64,000 bases of DNA from Verrucomicrobiales bacterium. Its GTDB lineage: Bacteria; Verrucomicrobiota; Verrucomicrobiia; Limisphaerales; UBA11358. This document shows positions 15,339-25,013 of this stretch, piece by piece (the stretch's first letter is position 1; each line of letters opens with the position of its first letter). The notes below the pieces were generated by a model. That model was not told where the DNA came from. It saw nothing but the letters and a program-made list of their open reading frames with translations, and made no database searches. The position numbers were made by a program, and so were the translations under genes. The stretch covers positions 310,001 to 374,000 of the forward strand of contig JAQTQB010000002.1 in the NCBI GenBank assembly GCA_028712475.1, read 5' to 3'.

Positions 15339-16388
15339 ATGCAACGTTTCATTTTCTGCCTGTGCCTCACGCTCGCCGCATCCGCTTTGGGCGCGGAAAT
15401 CAAAATTGATTTCAACGGTTTTGCCGCCGGTTCAACGCCGACCAATTTTCACGCCGCCCTCGCCGGCGAAGGCAAACCCGGCGCCTGGAAAATTGTTCTG
15501 GATGAAGTGCCGCCGTTGCTCGCGCCGCTCACGGACCGCGCGCCGTCCGTGACCAAGCGCGCCGTGCTCGCGCAGACCAGCCAGGATGCCACCGACGAAC
15601 ATTTTCCGCTGTTCATCTACGACGGTGAGACGTTCAATGATTTCAAACTCACCACGCGGTTCAAGATCGTCAGCGGCATCGCCGAACAGATGGCCGGCGT
15701 GGTTTTCCATTTTCAAAACGCGTCAAACTTCTACGTCGTCCGCGCCAGCGCGCTCGGCCACAACGTCCGTTTTTACAAGATGGTGGACGGCATCCGTTCC
15801 GACCCCATCGGGCCGCAGCTCGAAATCTCCACCAACACCTGGCACACGCTCGCCGTGCAATGCCACGGCAACCAGATCACCTGCTGGCTCGATGACCAGC
15901 TTGTGATGCCGCCATTGCAGGACAACACCTTTGCCAGCGGCAAAATCGGCTTTTGGACGAAGTCGGACGCGGTGAGTTATTTTTGCGACCCGGCCATTGA
16001 ATACACCCCGCGCATTCCGGCGGCACAGATGCTCGTGCGCCGCATCATGGAACAGCAGCCGCGCATCCTGGGATTGCGGATTTACACGCTTGACGACAAA
16101 GGCGTCACGCACGTCATCGCCAGCAAGGATGAAAAAGAAATCGGCCAGCCCGGCACCGACGCGGAAAAAGACGCCATCACCGACGGAAAAGTTTTTTATG
16201 GCCGGGACCATGGCATTGTCGTCGTAACCCTGCCGTTCCGCGACCGCAACGGCGATGCCATGGCGGCCATGCGCGTCCGGTTGAAATCATTCATCGGCGA
16301 AACGCAGAACAACGCCCTCACCCGCGCGACCATGATCCTCAAGAACATGCAGGCACAGGTCACTTCGTCCGAAGATCTGCTCCAGTAA
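15339..16388 (+). CDS. Secreted protein with concanavalin/LamG-like domain
   Basis: A 349-residue protein with a signal peptide (MQRFIFCLCLTLAASALGA). Residues about 75-220 (FNDFKLTTRFKIVSG, then GVVFHFQNASNFYVVRASAL and LAVQCHGNQITCWLDDQLV) follow the beta-sandwich pattern of LamG or DUF1080-type domains that bind or hydrolyse sugars. The C-terminal third (ILGLRIYTLDDKGVTHVIA, later VVVTLPFRDRNGDAMAAMRV) looks like a small PAS/Cache-type sensor fold; that is inference. Probably periplasmic. The next gene is convergent, with stops two bases apart. Confidence 0.6.
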   Translation: MQRFIFCLCLTLAASALGAEIKIDFNGFAAGSTPTNFHAALAGEGKPGAWKIVLDEVPPLLAPLTDRAPSVTKRAVLAQTSQDATDEHFPLFIYDGETFNDFKLTTRFKIVSGIAEQMAGVVFHFQNASNFYVVRASALGHNVRFYKMVDGIRSDPIGPQLEISTNTWHTLAVQCHGNQITCWLDDQLVMPPLQDNTFASGKIGFWTKSDAVSYFCDPAIEYTPRIPAAQMLVRRIMEQQPRILGLRIYTLDDKGVTHVIASKDEKEIGQPGTDAEKDAITDGKVFYGRDHGIVVVTLPFRDRNGDAMAAMRVRLKSFIGETQNNALTRATMILKNMQAQVTSSEDLLQ

Positions 16389-16389
16389 A

Positions 16390-17268
16390 TCACGGCGGCG
16401 GCGCGGCCGGCAATTCATTCGGCGATTTCACCATCGGCATCGGCTCCGGTTGGACGCGCCGCACCCCGCCATACACCGCCACACTGCCGTCGTCCGCCAT
16501 GCTCAAGCGCGGGCGCGGGAGGGTCGCGGCATAATCATAAACTTCCTGCCGCACCAGCCCGCCGTCCGGGTTCACCACCGCATAAGTATAATGCGCCGCG
16601 CCGCTCTGCCACAGCACATGCAGGTTTGAAAAACGGTCCAGTTGTGTCTCCGGGCTGCTGAACGAGACCGTCTTCCCGATGTTCACCACCTTGAACACCT
16701 GCGCCTCCGCCGAATCGCTGACCTCCACATACAACCGCAACTGCGTGCGGAGATAATTCGCCTTCTGCAACGTGTATTTGCGGACCTCCGGCGTGCGGTT
16801 CGTGGCGCCGGCCGGAACCGGCACCCCGAAGTCCTGCGACCATAATTTTGCCCCGGTGATCACATCGAAACTTTTCGGCGGACTCGCCGTTTCCGCGCGC
16901 CAGTCCTTGATCCGCACCGTCGCGACAATGCGATAACGCCCCGGCTTCGCGATCCCGAAATACGGCGCCAGATCCACCCGCTTGGTCGCCACCTGCGACG
17001 AACCCAGGTCAAATTCGCCCGTCACCGGCACCTCTTTATTTTTGACCACGATCAAGCCGTCTGCCGATTCCACGTCGAACGTCAGCCAGTTCGCCTCCGC
17101 GCCCAGGTGCAGCGGCTGGCCGGAACGGTTCGTGATCCGCACCGCCACCGGCACCGCCTCGCTCGGCAAAAACTGCTCCTGATCCAGCACAACCTCCACC
17201 GTGACCTGCGCCGACGCGCGGAAAAAAGTCAATGCCGCCAGACCCAACGCCAGAAAAAATGTTTTCAT
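16390..17268 (-). CDS. Secreted beta-sandwich protein of unknown function
   Basis: A 292-residue protein with a signal peptide (MKTFFLALGLAALTFFRASA). Residues 22-130 (VTVEVVLDQEQFLPSEAVPV, later GRYRIVATVRI) resemble an Ig-like or BsuPI-like domain for exported proteins. The C terminus is Pro-rich. I do not recognise a catalytic motif. It is transcribed toward the preceding LamG-like gene, leaving almost no intergenic space. Confidence 0.55.
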   Translation of the reverse strand: MKTFFLALGLAALTFFRASAQVTVEVVLDQEQFLPSEAVPVAVRITNRSGQPLHLGAEANWLTFDVESADGLIVVKNKEVPVTGEFDLGSSQVATKRVDLAPYFGIAKPGRYRIVATVRIKDWRAETASPPKSFDVITGAKLWSQDFGVPVPAGATNRTPEVRKYTLQKANYLRTQLRLYVEVSDSAEAQVFKVVNIGKTVSFSSPETQLDRFSNLHVLWQSGAAHYTYAVVNPDGGLVRQEVYDYAATLPRPRLSMADDGSVAVYGGVRRVQPEPMPMVKSPNELPAAPPP

Positions 17269-17622
17269 TTGATGATGGACACTCTAAACCGCCCCGCGTT
17301 CGAGGCAACGATAAATGTGGCGCATCGCGTCCGGCAAAGTTAGGGATGGCGCGCTGCGCCGTTCCCCGTCGCCGAGCGCAGCGCAAGGCACCCGAACCGT
17401 CACGCATCATTACCCGCCAACGAAGCCGGCCAACCCGGCGGCGGATGCCGGCACGGAATTTGTGATGACCAATAAAGACTTTGAGGCCAACGTTGACCTG
17501 TGGCTGAATCCCGGCGTCCCGGCTCATGATGCTGATATCACTTATGCCAATTTTGTGTTTCAATCCACCCTCCGCCCGGTGGATTTCAACCGGCTGGCCA
17601 CCCGTGTGACCGGTTTGAACAG

Positions 17623-17834
17623 CCCTGCGTTTATGTTCTGCAATCGGAATCGGATGATGGTCTATACATCGGCTTCACAACCGATTTGCGGCGGCGGTTG
17701 AAGGAGCATGTGGCGGGAAAGCGTTTGCCACGTCCTGTCGCGGGCCGTGGAAGTTGATTTATTACGAGGCTTATTTATGCGCTGTGACGCGAGCGGTATT
17801 TGAAGAGCGGTGGAGGAAGACGTTTTTTGAAAAG
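17623..17834 (+). pseudogene. Frameshifted GIY-YIG nuclease remnant
   Basis: One frame reads [20 protein letters not shown] then [10 protein letters not shown], the N-terminal half of UPF0213-type GIY-YIG proteins (the second YIG and its Arg are clear). After a frame change near 17720 it continues [20 protein letters not shown] with the catalytic-type Glu and [10 protein letters not shown]. The start codon is lost, and the text upstream (17463-17622) belongs to an unrecognised fragment. A decayed gene. Confidence 0.75.
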
Positions 17835-18029
17835 TCAGTTGAGCCACCATCTTGCAAAGCGTCCATTGCGGCAAACCACGTGAGTGAAGCCTTTACGCGA
17901 GCGACGCACTTGCTGGAAAATAGCTGCGACATCCAAACGGTTCAGAATTTGCTGGGCCACAAGGATGTGACGACGACGCAGATTTACACCCAGCCGGACA
18001 TCGGCGTGCGGAGTCCGCCGGATGGTTGA
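17835..18029 (+). pseudogene. Tyrosine recombinase C-terminal remnant (integron-integrase-like)
   Basis: The frame continuing from the GIY-YIG relic ends with [20 protein letters not shown] followed by [20 protein letters not shown]. That is the C-terminal part of tyrosine recombinases: the LLGHK box His and the nucleophile Tyr in IYT are kept. The ending GVRSPxD is characteristic of integron-type integrases. The N-terminal domain and the first catalytic Arg are gone, so it cannot be active. No attC-like array is seen next to it. Confidence 0.7.
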
Positions 18030-18085
18030 GGGATGAAAGGCTGAAATCGGAAGGCTGGAGGAAACATTCAACGCTCAACATTCAA

Positions 18086-20017
18086 TTATTCCTGCACTAT
18101 GCCGGTTTCCAGTTCCGCAAACTTGTCCGCTAGCAGTTTTTGGGCAAGCCGATAACCCGCCGGGTCGGTGTTGTGGTGCAGGTCGTGAAAATGTTGTTCA
18201 ACCCGCAGTCGCGCGCCATGGCAAAAACAGTCAATCAAATTGGGCAGATTCTGTTCGCCGGCAGTTGCGTCCTTGGAATGAAGCAGGCGTTCGCCGCGCA
18301 GGCAAATTGCAGTGATGGCGAACAGTTCCGCGCCGATGTCCACGAAACGTCCGAGCAAAAGCTGCTGGCGCTCCAGCTTGGGGCCGTGCCGCAGCATGGC
18401 GTGAAATATCGCCCGCGCCAGCCGCCGGTTCGTCCGCGCAACGTAACGCAGGTGCCGGGCAATCAGCACGCCGTTGTTCCCCTCGAGTTCCGATTGCAAG
18501 TTTGCGATGTGAAATTCGCCGGCGAGCGGCAGCCATTGTTTCGGATACCAGCCCGCATAAAACAATCCCGCCTTGGCCGCCGCACGCGCTCGCCGCCCCA
18601 ACGGCAGTTGTGAATTCAACGCCGCCGCGCTGACCTTGAGATGCGGGTCGAGCATCTCGCGCGCGATGAACAGGCGCATGATTTCGCTCGAGCCTTCAAA
18701 GATGGTGTTGATGCGGCAGTCGCGCAGCATCCGCTCCAAGGCGATGCCCGGTTCTCCGCGAGCCTTGAGCGATGCGGCGGTTTCGTAGCCGCGTCCGCCG
18801 CGGATCTGCACGGCGTCGTTGACGATCCGCCATGTAGCCTCGGTCGCCCAGAGTTTGCACAGCGCGGCTTCGAGCCGGACGTCGGCGTGCTTGTCGCGAT
18901 CCACGCGGCTGGCGGCAAGCAGCGTCATGGATTCCATCGCAAAAACATCCGCCGCCATCCGCGCCAGCTTGTCCGCGATGGCCGCGTGTTTGCCGATGGG
19001 TGCGCCCCACTGCACGCGCTTGTTTGCCCATTCACGAGAAATTTTCAAACATCTCTTCGCCGCTCCGATGCACGCGGCGGGCAGCGTCAACCGCCCCGTG
19101 TCCAGCGTGGTCAATGCGACGCGCAGTCCTTTGCCTTCGGCCAGCAGAATGTTTTCCACCGGCACGCGGACGTTGGTGAAATGAATGACGCCGTTGTAAA
19201 GCGCCTTCAAGCCCATGAAATGGCAGCGGTGCAAAACCTCCACGCCCGGCCAGTCCATCTCCACGATGAACGCGGTGATCTGGTCCTTCGATTTTCCGTT
19301 CACAACTTTCGGCGGCGTCCTGGCCATGACAACGATCACGCCGGCCTTCGTGCCGTTCGTGCACCAGAGTTTTTCGCCGTTCAGGATAAAATGTTTTCCA
19401 TCCGGCGTCGGCTCGGCGCGCGTGGCCATCGCCGCCGGGTCGGAGCCGACTTCCGCTTCCGTGAGCGCAAATGCCGAGATTTCCCCGCGCGCAACGCGAG
19501 GCAGGTATTTGCGCTTCTGCGCCTCGGTGCCGAACAGGATCAGCGGCTGCGGCACGCCGATGGATTGATGTGCCGAAATCAGCGCCGTCAGATTGCCGCA
19601 CCAACTGCCCAGCAGGATTGCCGCGCGACAGTAATTTGTCTGTGACAAGCCGAGTCCGCCGTATTCCGTCGGAACCTTGATGCCGAACGCGCCGAGCCGC
19701 GCGAGTTCGTCAATCACCGGCTGGGGAATTTCGCCGGCGCGGTCAATCTCATCGGCATCCACCTTGTCGCGCAGCAACGCTTCCAGTTGTTTGAGAAACG
19801 CGTCGCCCTGATCGCGGTCCTCTACGCTTTGGATGGGAAAGGGGTGCACCGTGGACAGATTGAATTCGCCCATGAACATGCCGCCGGCAAACGTCCGCAC
19901 ATGGGCGGATTCGCGGGCGGCCTCGGTCAGTTCCATCGCGGCGCGCTGGCCGGAGGACATCTTCGACGTGTCAATCAGCGGCCGCTGTTCTTCGGGTGGT
20001 TTTTGGATGGTGTTCAT
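18086..20017 (-). CDS. Acyl-CoA dehydrogenase with C-terminal extension (VLCAD/ACAD9-like)
   Basis: A 643-residue flavoprotein. The dehydrogenase core covers about residues 60-460: GIKVPTEYGGLGLSQTNYCR, FALTEAEVGSDPAAMATRA (FAD and substrate contacts), WCTNGTKAGVIVVMAR, and FEGSSEIMRLFIAREML holding the catalytic Glu region. The extra 170 residues at the C terminus match the layout of very-long-chain/ACAD9 enzymes, where this part mediates membrane association. It would catalyse the first oxidation of acyl-CoA. It is the last gene of a four-gene minus-strand operon with complete beta-oxidation functions, 7 bases after the hydratase/dehydrogenase gene. Confidence 0.9.
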   Translation of the reverse strand: MNTIQKPPEEQRPLIDTSKMSSGQRAAMELTEAARESAHVRTFAGGMFMGEFNLSTVHPFPIQSVEDRDQGDAFLKQLEALLRDKVDADEIDRAGEIPQPVIDELARLGAFGIKVPTEYGGLGLSQTNYCRAAILLGSWCGNLTALISAHQSIGVPQPLILFGTEAQKRKYLPRVARGEISAFALTEAEVGSDPAAMATRAEPTPDGKHFILNGEKLWCTNGTKAGVIVVMARTPPKVVNGKSKDQITAFIVEMDWPGVEVLHRCHFMGLKALYNGVIHFTNVRVPVENILLAEGKGLRVALTTLDTGRLTLPAACIGAAKRCLKISREWANKRVQWGAPIGKHAAIADKLARMAADVFAMESMTLLAASRVDRDKHADVRLEAALCKLWATEATWRIVNDAVQIRGGRGYETAASLKARGEPGIALERMLRDCRINTIFEGSSEIMRLFIAREMLDPHLKVSAAALNSQLPLGRRARAAAKAGLFYAGWYPKQWLPLAGEFHIANLQSELEGNNGVLIARHLRYVARTNRRLARAIFHAMLRHGPKLERQQLLLGRFVDIGAELFAITAICLRGERLLHSKDATAGEQNLPNLIDCFCHGARLRVEQHFHDLHHNTDPAGYRLAQKLLADKFAELETGIVQE

Positions 20018-20024
20018 AACTTCC

Positions 20025-22202
20025 TTAATCGTTTGGATAAAACTTGTCGCCGGACGCTGCCTTTCCGGCCAGCAATTTGCATGGTTCGAAGTGCGCCGTT
20101 CCGGAAGCGACGAGATGGTTCATCGCTCCCACGAGCCTGGCTGCGCCAACGGTGTCGGTGTAGCGCAACGGCCCGCCTCGGAACGGCGCGAATCCGGTGC
20201 CCATGATCATGGCAAAATCCACGTCCGCCGGGTCGGTGACAATTTGCTCCTCCAGGCAGCGCGCGGCCTCGTTGACCATCAGGAAAACCATGCGCTCCTG
20301 AAGTTCCTCGCGTGTGATTTCACGGGCTTTCTGGCTTTGAACGCAAGCTGAATTCTGTGGATTCGGTCTGGCCTCCTTCGATTTCTCGTGCAGATAAAAT
20401 CCTCTGCCGTTTTTGCGGCCAAGAAAACCGGCACCGGTCATCTTGCGCAGGCAATCGGGAACTTTCATTCGGTCGCCGAAATGCGCGGCGAGCGTGGCGG
20501 CGACATGCAGCGACACGTCCAGACCCACTTCGTCGAGCAACCGCATCGGCCCCATCGGCATTCCGAAATCGAGCATCACTTCATCGAGGTCTTCAACCTT
20601 CGCGCCCGCTTCAAAAAGATTTCCGGCCTCGATCAGATACGGCATCAGGATCCGGTTCACGAGAAAACCCGGACTGTCCTGCACGACCACCGGCAGCTTG
20701 CCGATCTGCTGCGCGAACTTGAGGGCGCGCTGGATGACTTCCGGCGCGGTCTGGCGCGCGGCGATGACTTCGACAAGCTGCATCCGGTGGACAGGATTAA
20801 AAAAATGCAAACCGACGACGCGTTCGGGATGCCGTGTGCCGGCGGCCATTTCGGAAATGGGCAGCGCCGAGGTGTTGGTGGCGAGAACCGTTTCGGGCGA
20901 AACCAGTTCGTCGAGCCGCTGGAAAATCTTTTTCTTCAGCTCCAGATTTTCCACCGCCGCCTCGATGACCAAATCTGCGCGGTGCAACGGAACTTCCGCT
21001 GGAGCCGGATGCACGCGATCCATGCCGGCACGCGCCTCATGCGCCGTGAAGGTGTGGCGTTTGACGCCGTCGCGGTAAAGTTTGGCGATGGTCGCCATGC
21101 CCTTTGCAACCTGTTCGGTGTTGATGTCGCGCAGGATGACGGGCAGTTTCCGTGCGCTGATCCATTGCGCAATGCCCGCACCCATGACGCCCGCGCCGAT
21201 GACCGCTGTGCGTGCCACCGGGTTCGGCTCGGCGGATGAAGCGGCGGGGAAGGTTCTTTTCCGTGCGCGTTCCTGCAGGAAAAAAACGTTGATCAAGTTG
21301 TGGCAGGTGCCGGTCTGCATCAACGCGACGATGCCTTCGCGTTCGAGCGCGAGCGACGCCGCGACCGTCTGCGAAATGCCGCGCGTCACGACTTCCAGCG
21401 CCTGGAGCACGGCGGGATAATGCCCGCGCGTCTTTTTGAGAATCTGTTTGCGAACCTGCGGCGCGACTGCGGAAGCGACCAGCCGGTTATTTGTCAGCCA
21501 GTGATTTGAACGAACTGGTTTTCCCAGTTTGATTTTTCGCACCGCTGCCGCGACCAGACATTCGGAAGGCGCCATTTCATCCACCATGCCGAGCTTCAAC
21601 GCATGTTTTGCCGCCACAGTTTTGCCGCCCAAAATGATGTCCAGAGCTTTCGGCAAACCAATCAAGCGCGGCAGGCGCGTCGAGCCGCCCCAGCCGGGCA
21701 GCAGGCCGATTTTTATTTCGGGCAGGCCGATCTTCGTCGCGTGATCGGGCGAGGCGATGCGGTAATCGCATGCGAGGCAGAGTTCGTAGCCGCCGCCGAC
21801 GGCCGCGCCGTGAACCGCCGCCACCGTCGGAATCTTCAGCGCGGCAATCCGGTTCATCACCGCCTGGCCGCGCTCGATCAAGGCGCGCGCTTCAGTGGGC
21901 GACGTGATTTCCCGCACCAAATTGAGGTCAAGTCCCGCGATGAACACGGAGCGTTTGCCGCTGATAAAGATGACGCCCTTGAGTTCCGGCTGGCGCTCGA
22001 TGAATTCCAGTTCCTGCGCCAGCTCATCCAGCGTGCGAAGGTCAAAAATGTTCGCGGATGAACCGGGCCGGTCAAATGTCAGCACGCAGATTCCGTCATC
22101 GCGCACGACAAAACGGATCGTCCGTTCCGCCGCCAGCGACGGGAGCGGCGCAGACGGAAGCGCGGCGGTCTGGGCCGTCGCTTCTGATTTTAGCACGTTC
22201 AT
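20025..22202 (-). CDS. fadJ: Fatty acid oxidation complex alpha subunit (enoyl-CoA hydratase/3-hydroxyacyl-CoA dehydrogenase)
   Basis: A 725-residue bifunctional enzyme. Residues about 25-210 are a crotonase domain: AAVGGGYELCLACDYRIAS holds one catalytic Glu, and LPEIKIGLLPGWGGSTRLPR the other. A 3-hydroxyacyl-CoA dehydrogenase follows, with TAVIGAGVMGAGIAQWISAR as NAD-binding loop and GLHFFNPVHRMQLVEVI holding the catalytic His. The ATG at 22202 is preceded by an AAAGGATG ribosome binding site and follows the thiolase stop by 4 bases. FadB and FadJ cannot be separated with certainty; FadJ is suggested by size and the FadI-like partner. Confidence 0.92.
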   Translation of the reverse strand: MNVLKSEATAQTAALPSAPLPSLAAERTIRFVVRDDGICVLTFDRPGSSANIFDLRTLDELAQELEFIERQPELKGVIFISGKRSVFIAGLDLNLVREITSPTEARALIERGQAVMNRIAALKIPTVAAVHGAAVGGGYELCLACDYRIASPDHATKIGLPEIKIGLLPGWGGSTRLPRLIGLPKALDIILGGKTVAAKHALKLGMVDEMAPSECLVAAAVRKIKLGKPVRSNHWLTNNRLVASAVAPQVRKQILKKTRGHYPAVLQALEVVTRGISQTVAASLALEREGIVALMQTGTCHNLINVFFLQERARKRTFPAASSAEPNPVARTAVIGAGVMGAGIAQWISARKLPVILRDINTEQVAKGMATIAKLYRDGVKRHTFTAHEARAGMDRVHPAPAEVPLHRADLVIEAAVENLELKKKIFQRLDELVSPETVLATNTSALPISEMAAGTRHPERVVGLHFFNPVHRMQLVEVIAARQTAPEVIQRALKFAQQIGKLPVVVQDSPGFLVNRILMPYLIEAGNLFEAGAKVEDLDEVMLDFGMPMGPMRLLDEVGLDVSLHVAATLAAHFGDRMKVPDCLRKMTGAGFLGRKNGRGFYLHEKSKEARPNPQNSACVQSQKAREITREELQERMVFLMVNEAARCLEEQIVTDPADVDFAMIMGTGFAPFRGGPLRYTDTVGAARLVGAMNHLVASGTAHFEPCKLLAGKAASGDKFYPND

Positions 22203-22206
22203 AAGC

Positions 22207-23487
22207 TCACATCCTTTCCAGCCAGAGCGCGGCACCCTGGCCGCCGCCGATGCACAACGACACCAGTGCGCGTTTTGCGTTGCGCCGCTTCAATTCCCGC
22301 AACGACGTCAGCACCAGCCGCGCGCCCGTCGCGCCGACCGGATGGCCGAGCGCGATGGAGCCGCCGTTGACGTTTAATTTTTCCGGCGAAATCTCTCCAA
22401 GCGATCCGTTGCGATGCAGTTTGTCGCGCGCAAATTCCTCCGACCGCGCGCACTGGACGACGGCGAGAACCTGCGCGGCGAACGCCTCGTTGATCTCGAG
22501 GATGTCCGCGTCAGCGATTTTCAGCCCGGTGCGCTTTTCCGCCAGCGCAATGGCATGATCCGGCCCCAGCCCCATCCGCACCGGATCGCAACCGGCGTAG
22601 GCGTAGCCGGTCAACGCGCCGAGCGGCGTGAAGCCAAGCTCCTTCGCGCGCGACTCGGTCATCACGAGCAAGGCGACCGCGCCATCCGTGATCTGCGAGG
22701 CGTTGCCGGCGGTGACCGTGCCGTTTCTGCGGTCGAACTGCGGTTTCAATTTTGCGAGCGCTTCAAGTGTCTGGTTTTCCCGGATGCCGTTGTCCTGCGT
22801 GACGACATTTTTGCCGGCCTGGAAAACCGGGCAGATTTCCCCGGCAAATTTATCGCGGGCGGCGGCGGCGCGCTGATGCGATTGCAGCGCGAACGCGTCC
22901 TGCTCGGCGCGGCTGATGCCAGATTCGCGCGCCAGCACCTCGGCGGTCTCGCCCATGTTGAGGTTGCACACCGGATCGGTCAGGCCGAGCAGCAGGCCGA
23001 TGCGCGGCTTGAAATCCGAGGGGCGGAACGCGGCGATGGCTGATGCGCGTTGCAGGAAATTTTTGGCGCGGGCGAGCCGGCCAAATTTTTTCGCGGCGGA
23101 CGCATTGAACATCAGCGAAATGTTCGACATGCTTTCCGTTCCGCCGACGACAAATATTTTTCCGCGTCCGGACAGCATTTTTTCCTGCGCCTGTGTCAAT
23201 GCCTCGCAGCCGGAGGCGCAGTTGCGATGAACGGTGACGGCGGGGACAGATTGTGGAATCCCAGCGCGCAGGGCGATGACCCGCGCGACATTGGCGGCGT
23301 CCGCCGGTTGCGCCACGCAGCCGAAAATGACCTCGTCAATCAGCACGGGATCAATGTCCGTGCGGGTCAGCAGCGCGCTGACGGCGATGCGGCCCAGTTC
23401 GTCCGCCCCGAGCGCGGCGAGATCCGTGCCTGCCTTGCAAAAGGGCGTGCGCACTCCGTCCACAATGACCAGCCGCTCGTTGCTCAT
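22207..23487 (-). CDS. fadI: Acetyl-CoA acyltransferase (3-ketoacyl-CoA thiolase)
   Basis: A 426-residue thiolase. The nucleophilic Cys is in HRNCASGCEAL, the two catalytic His/Cys motifs are GHPVGATGARLVL and LCIGGGQGAALWLERM, and SRAEQDAFALQSHQRAAAA is the usual loop. It cleaves 3-ketoacyl-CoA in the last step of beta-oxidation. The ATG at 23487 overlaps the upstream ligase stop (ATGA); a longer in-frame start at 23604 would lie inside the ligase gene. Length and motifs fit the FadI branch, which pairs with FadJ. Confidence 0.9.
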   Translation of the reverse strand: MSNERLVIVDGVRTPFCKAGTDLAALGADELGRIAVSALLTRTDIDPVLIDEVIFGCVAQPADAANVARVIALRAGIPQSVPAVTVHRNCASGCEALTQAQEKMLSGRGKIFVVGGTESMSNISLMFNASAAKKFGRLARAKNFLQRASAIAAFRPSDFKPRIGLLLGLTDPVCNLNMGETAEVLARESGISRAEQDAFALQSHQRAAAARDKFAGEICPVFQAGKNVVTQDNGIRENQTLEALAKLKPQFDRRNGTVTAGNASQITDGAVALLVMTESRAKELGFTPLGALTGYAYAGCDPVRMGLGPDHAIALAEKRTGLKIADADILEINEAFAAQVLAVVQCARSEEFARDKLHRNGSLGEISPEKLNVNGGSIALGHPVGATGARLVLTSLRELKRRNAKRALVSLCIGGGQGAALWLERM

Positions 23488-25013
23488 AAGGTTTTGTTTA
23501 GTTCCGGTTTGACCGCCGACGCTGGCGCATCCCCGTTCGGGCGCGGACGATGGTCCACCACCTTTTGTTCCTTCATCACGACGCCGACGCCCAGCAAACG
23601 GCACATTTCGGCGTTGCTATGAAAAAGAATCTGGTTCGGATGCACCTCGGTCTGGCTGTAAAAACGCTCGTGCAGTTCGCGGGAGAGCTGCGGGTCGGGC
23701 GTGCTGTCCGTCTTGGAAACATGCAACACGAGTTCGTCCAGATTGAACGGGTCATCGCCAGCTTTGCGCAATTCCAACTGCCACGCGCCGATGTGCGGGG
23801 CGTCATCGAGGACGTGCTCCAGCTCGTTGAAATCCACGAGCGTGCCCTTGAGTTTGTCGAGGTGCATCTCCCGGATTTCGGACGAGCGGGAAATCCTTCC
23901 GACGAGGCGCGGCAGCGTCCGGCCGCAATACGGACACGGCTCGTAAGCGAGTCCGCCGTCCGTGTAATCGCCGGTGCGATAACGCAACACCACCGTGCCG
24001 CGCGCGTCCAGTGGAGTGAAAACAATTTCCCCGGGCTGGCCGGTTGGAACCGCGCGGCCGGTCTTCGGGTCAACAATTTCAATGATCCCAAGGTCGGGAT
24101 ATAAGTGATAGCCGCCTGATTCCTGGTCGTGCGGAAACGGACATTCGGCCCACGCGAGCTTGCCTTCGGTGAAGCCGTAGATGGACAGCACGTTCACGTT
24201 GCGTGCGCCGAGTTCGCCGGCCATGTCGCGCAATTTCCGGCGCAGGCCGTCGCTGGTTTTTTCACCGCCGAGGGCGATGATCTTGAGATTGTCGCAGCGG
24301 ACTTTTCCCTCGATGGCCTGCTGGAGCAGATGATAAATGAACGTCGGCACGCCGGCGATGGCGTCGGGATTCAGTTTTTTTATCAGCCGTAGATTGCCCT
24401 CGGTGCCGAGGACTTTGCCGCCGCCGGAACTGACCGTCAGCGTGCCAAAGGAAACTCCGGCGTAATGCGTGAACCAAAACGCGAGGTGCGGCGCGAACGG
24501 AAAAGCGTTGAGCATCCGGAATTCCGGCCCTGCGCCGCATACCTCCATCAACCGGCGGCTGGCGGAAGTCATGTTGTCGAGGTCGCGCCGCGTGAGCAGA
24601 AACGCCAGCGGTTCCGCCGACCGGCCCGTGGTAAAAAACAAGGAGACGGGGCGAAACTCGGCGGCAAGTTCTGCTTCAACTTTTTCCCGTCCGTGCAGAA
24701 CGGCGCGCAAAATTGTGGCGGGCCGGCGGGCCAAAGCAGCGGGGTCAGGGGTGATGATAAATTCCTTGAACCGTTCGGGATGTTCCGGTGCCGGGAGCAG
24801 GTCGGATTTTTTCGTGAAGGGCAGGCGTTGCAGGTCGTCGAGCGTGCGGATGGAATCGGCATCCAAATCCTGTTCGCGGAACAAATCGCGGTAGCGCGGC
24901 GAAAACGGGATCACGACCGTGCGCAGATAGTGGCGCAATTTTTCCGCCTGCAATCTGCGGACTTCCGCTTCAGGCAACCGCTGCCAGTGATTCTGGAGCC
25001 GGCTCGATTTCAT
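23484..25013 (-). CDS. PaaK-like acyl-CoA ligase (AMP-forming)
   Basis: A 509-residue adenylate-forming enzyme of the phenylacetate-CoA ligase/coenzyme F390 synthetase branch. LFFTTGRSAEPLAFLLTRRD is the phosphate-binding loop position, SIYGFTEGKLAWAECP the adenine motif, and LRYRTGDYTDGGL the RTGD motif. CPYCGRTLPRLVGRISR is the PaaK-type CxxC segment. An AGAAAGGAAC ribosome binding site supports the ATG at 25013. As first gene of the beta-oxidation operon it probably activates the acid that the following enzymes degrade; whether fatty or aromatic is not clear. Confidence 0.85.
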   Translation of the reverse strand: MKSSRLQNHWQRLPEAEVRRLQAEKLRHYLRTVVIPFSPRYRDLFREQDLDADSIRTLDDLQRLPFTKKSDLLPAPEHPERFKEFIITPDPAALARRPATILRAVLHGREKVEAELAAEFRPVSLFFTTGRSAEPLAFLLTRRDLDNMTSASRRLMEVCGAGPEFRMLNAFPFAPHLAFWFTHYAGVSFGTLTVSSGGGKVLGTEGNLRLIKKLNPDAIAGVPTFIYHLLQQAIEGKVRCDNLKIIALGGEKTSDGLRRKLRDMAGELGARNVNVLSIYGFTEGKLAWAECPFPHDQESGGYHLYPDLGIIEIVDPKTGRAVPTGQPGEIVFTPLDARGTVVLRYRTGDYTDGGLAYEPCPYCGRTLPRLVGRISRSSEIREMHLDKLKGTLVDFNELEHVLDDAPHIGAWQLELRKAGDDPFNLDELVLHVSKTDSTPDPQLSRELHERFYSQTEVHPNQILFHSNAEMCRLLGVGVVMKEQKVVDHRPRPNGDAPASAVKPELNKTL

